Assembly: GCA_009379995.1 (NCBI GenBank) | Contig: WHSR01000013.1 | Span: forward strand, 1 to 64,000 | Source: Streptosporangiales bacterium | GTDB taxonomy: Bacteria; Actinomycetota; Actinomycetes; Streptosporangiales; WHSR01 | Reading direction: 5' to 3' | Length of the DNA stretch: 64,000 nt | Part shown: positions 62,331 to 64,000 of the stretch, piece by piece | Numbering within the stretch: the first letter of the stretch is position 1 | Layout of the letters: every line of letters begins with the position of its first letter | Program-made: the position numbers and the translations under genes | Notes under the pieces: generated by a model | What the model was told of the DNA's origin: nothing | The model's database searches: none | What the model saw: the letters and a program-made list of their open reading frames with translations, nothing else

Positions 62331-62798
62331 CTACAGGTCGCGTCTTCGCGCGGCGCGATCCATCTCCCGCTTGGCGTCGCGGGCCGCCAGGACGCGCCTC
62401 TTGTCGTAGGCACGCTTGCCACGGGCAAGGGCCAGCTCCACCTTCGCCTTGCCGTCCCGGAAATACAGGGACAGCGGTACCAGCGTGAGGCCGGTCTCCT
62501 GGGTCTTGCCCAGCAGTCGGGCGATCTCGCCCTTGTGCAACAGCAGCTTGCGGGATCGCCGTGGCTCGTGGTTCGTCCACGTCCCCTGGGTGTACTCCGG
62601 GATGTGGACGTTCTGCAGCCACGCCTCCCCATTCTTGATAACGGCGAAGCCGTCGACCAGTGACGCCCGTCCGGCACGCAGCGACTTCACCTCCGTACCG
62701 GTCAGCACGACCCCGGCCTCGAACACGTCCTCGACGAAGTAGTCGTGACGAGCCCGCCTGTTCTGAGCAATGATCTTGCGCCCCGTCTCCCGCGGCAC
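62331..62798 (-). CDS. smpB: SsrA-binding protein SmpB
   Basis: 155 residues with SmpB landmarks: [60 protein letters not shown] and a basic tail [13 protein letters not shown]. Binds tmRNA for trans-translation. 2 bp separate it from the upstream S41 protease stop. Confidence 0.97.
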   Translation of the reverse strand: MPRETGRKIIAQNRRARHDYFVEDVFEAGVVLTGTEVKSLRAGRASLVDGFAVIKNGEAWLQNVHIPEYTQGTWTNHEPRRSRKLLLHKGEIARLLGKTQETGLTLVPLSLYFRDGKAKVELALARGKRAYDKRRVLAARDAKREMDRAARRRDL

Positions 62799-62800
62799 CT

Positions 62801-63979
62801 TCAGCCCCGTCTCTCGGCGTAGGGAAGCGACGCGAGCAGCCCGGCCAACACGTCGAGGGCCCGGCGCTCGGCTACCTGCGGCCGGCTGTCCGAGGCGACG
62901 GTGACATCGGGGGTGATGCCGACCTTGTCGATGTCGTGCCCGCTCGGCGTCAGATAGCGACCCACGGTCAGCTCCAGGGCCGAACCGTCGGGCAGGCGGC
63001 GCGGCTCCTGGACCGAACTCTTGCCGAAGGTCCGAGAACCCACGATAACCGCCCGGTTGCGATCCCGCAGCGCCCCCGCGACGACCTCGGCGGCGCTCGC
63101 CGTTGTCCCGTCCACGAGTACGACGAGGGGCGTGGTGGTGTCGCCGCCGCCGACGGCGTCGAGCCTCCGTACCGGCGCGCCCCGTCGGGCGTACGACACC
63201 ACCGATCCACCGTCCAGAAACGCCGACGAGCTCTCGACAGCCTCGTCCAGCAGGCCGCCCGGATTACCGCGCAGGTCGAGCACGACGCCTCCGGCGTGCC
63301 GCGAGGGCTTCTGGTTCATCGCGAGCCACACCCGGCGGCCGACGCCTCGGGTGAAGTCGCTGATGCGGATCATCATCACCTGGTCGTCCAGCTGCCGCAC
63401 GGTGACCGCGCGGTTCGACAGCTCGGTACGGACCAGCGTGAGCTCCCGCCGGTCCGCGTCGCGGCTGATCACGAGCGTCACCCTGGTGTTGGGACGCCCC
63501 CGCAGCGCCGACGCCACGTCGTCCGGCTTGGCATCCGCCGTCGACCGCCCGTCGACGCGCAGGATCGCGTCGCTGGCGTGGATCCCGGCCCGTGCCGCCG
63601 GGGACGCGGGCTGCACACTCATGACCTCGACCCGCTCGCCCGTCCCCTCACGCAGCCACAGCCCGACCCCGGAGTAATGCCCGTCGAGCCGCGACCGCAG
63701 GTCGCGGTACTCCGCGGGCGTGTAGTACCGGGACCAGGGGTCGTCGACCGCCTGGAGCATCCCGTCGACAGCAGCCCGCTCGAGCTCCCGGCGGCTGACC
63801 CTATCGGCTGACCGCTCCGCGATCTGGTCGGCCGCCCCGTCGATCACGCCCTGCCGGGCGGGCCGTTCTGGGGGCTCATCACTGCCGATGACGCCGGTGG
63901 CGACGCCGCCCGCGTACGCGACGGCGACCGCGGTGAGCACGGTCGACCCCCGCATTGCGCGGCGCGCGATCCTGGACAT
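62801..63979 (-). CDS. S41-family C-terminal processing peptidase
   Basis: 392 residues from ATG 63979. N-terminal membrane anchor ([19 protein letters not shown]), PDZ domain ([30 protein letters not shown]) and catalytic domain with Ser in [14 protein letters not shown] and Lys in [25 protein letters not shown] is also characteristic. Cell-wall-side protease. The S41-smpB order following ftsEX is common in actinobacteria; ftsX would lie beyond the window edge. Confidence 0.92.
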   Translation of the reverse strand: MSRIARRAMRGSTVLTAVAVAYAGGVATGVIGSDEPPERPARQGVIDGAADQIAERSADRVSRRELERAAVDGMLQAVDDPWSRYYTPAEYRDLRSRLDGHYSGVGLWLREGTGERVEVMSVQPASPAARAGIHASDAILRVDGRSTADAKPDDVASALRGRPNTRVTLVISRDADRRELTLVRTELSNRAVTVRQLDDQVMMIRISDFTRGVGRRVWLAMNQKPSRHAGGVVLDLRGNPGGLLDEAVESSSAFLDGGSVVSYARRGAPVRRLDAVGGGDTTTPLVVLVDGTTASAAEVVAGALRDRNRAVIVGSRTFGKSSVQEPRRLPDGSALELTVGRYLTPSGHDIDKVGITPDVTVASDSRPQVAERRALDVLAGLLASLPYAERRG

Positions 63980-64000
63980 GGCACGGAGTCTACGGTTCGG

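Noticed and set aside
60470..62488. 672-codon open frame on the plus strand
   Set aside because: Antisense to the penicillin-binding-protein gene; low-complexity Arg-rich translation.

Overview
The window reads as chromosomal DNA of a high-GC actinomycete. Evidence: strongly GC-biased third codon positions, many GTG starts, GGAGG-type ribosome sites, frequent 4-bp ATGA/GTGA gene overlaps, a tmRNA whose tag ends -ALAA, smpB next to an S41 protease gene, and families that are mostly actinobacterial (DUF574 methyltransferase, DUF6221, FolP2, C45 peptidase). Genus cannot be set from sequence alone.

Layout. 1-5.96 kb is an accessory block ending at a tRNA-Lys(CUU) gene: an IS630-type transposase end has cut a DUF574 methyltransferase gene; a GntR operon then leads into a 67-residue peptide and an asparagine-synthetase/lasso-cyclase-like protein, with a GNAT acetyltransferase convergent to it; a recombinase remnant abuts the tRNA. 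6.2-22.7 kb holds catabolic genes (semialdehyde dehydrogenase, TPP enzyme, metallo-hydrolase, crotonase, CoA ligase, gentisate-dioxygenase-like cupin, CoA transferase), folP2, and a PPOX/ferredoxin pair behind a KstR-like box, interspersed with broken genes. 22.9-31.7 kb is one leftward operon under a LacI regulator: a D-tartrate-dehydratase-like enolase, TctCAB tripartite uptake, a tartrate/malate-type dehydrogenase, then a sulfotransferase and a DegT aminotransferase. 32-41 kb has an alanine/Na+ symporter, two abutting VapBC modules, a TetR-controlled reductase pair, remnants and two related lipoproteins. tmRNA lies at 41.3-41.7 kb and a four-gene catabolic operon at 42-45.7 kb.

45.89-56.46 kb is an integrated element of about 10.6 kb. 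It is bounded by 27-bp direct repeats with 2 mismatches and carries a tyrosine integrase, excisionase, replication-relaxation and FtsK/TraB-like genes, and a single-chain tandem ribbon-helix-helix regulator with a 14-bp palindromic operator. Its cargo is a second-type tryptophanyl-tRNA synthetase tightly coupled to a PhyH dioxygenase and a PEP-utiliser swivel-domain protein. Six of its backbone genes carry an apparent single-base frameshift.

56.5-64 kb has a PucR regulator divergent from a carotenoid-cleavage-type dioxygenase and a hydrolase, a penicillin-binding-protein homologue lacking all three catalytic motifs, smpB and an S41 protease.

Two window-wide themes stand out. A palindromic repeat (TCGTGATCTTGCAGAAATT and its complement) sits on gene ends and supplies stop codons. 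Broken genes are common: ten apparent one-base frameshifts and at least two fusions of unrelated gene halves. Either the genome is eroding or the assembly has indel and joining errors; raw reads would decide.
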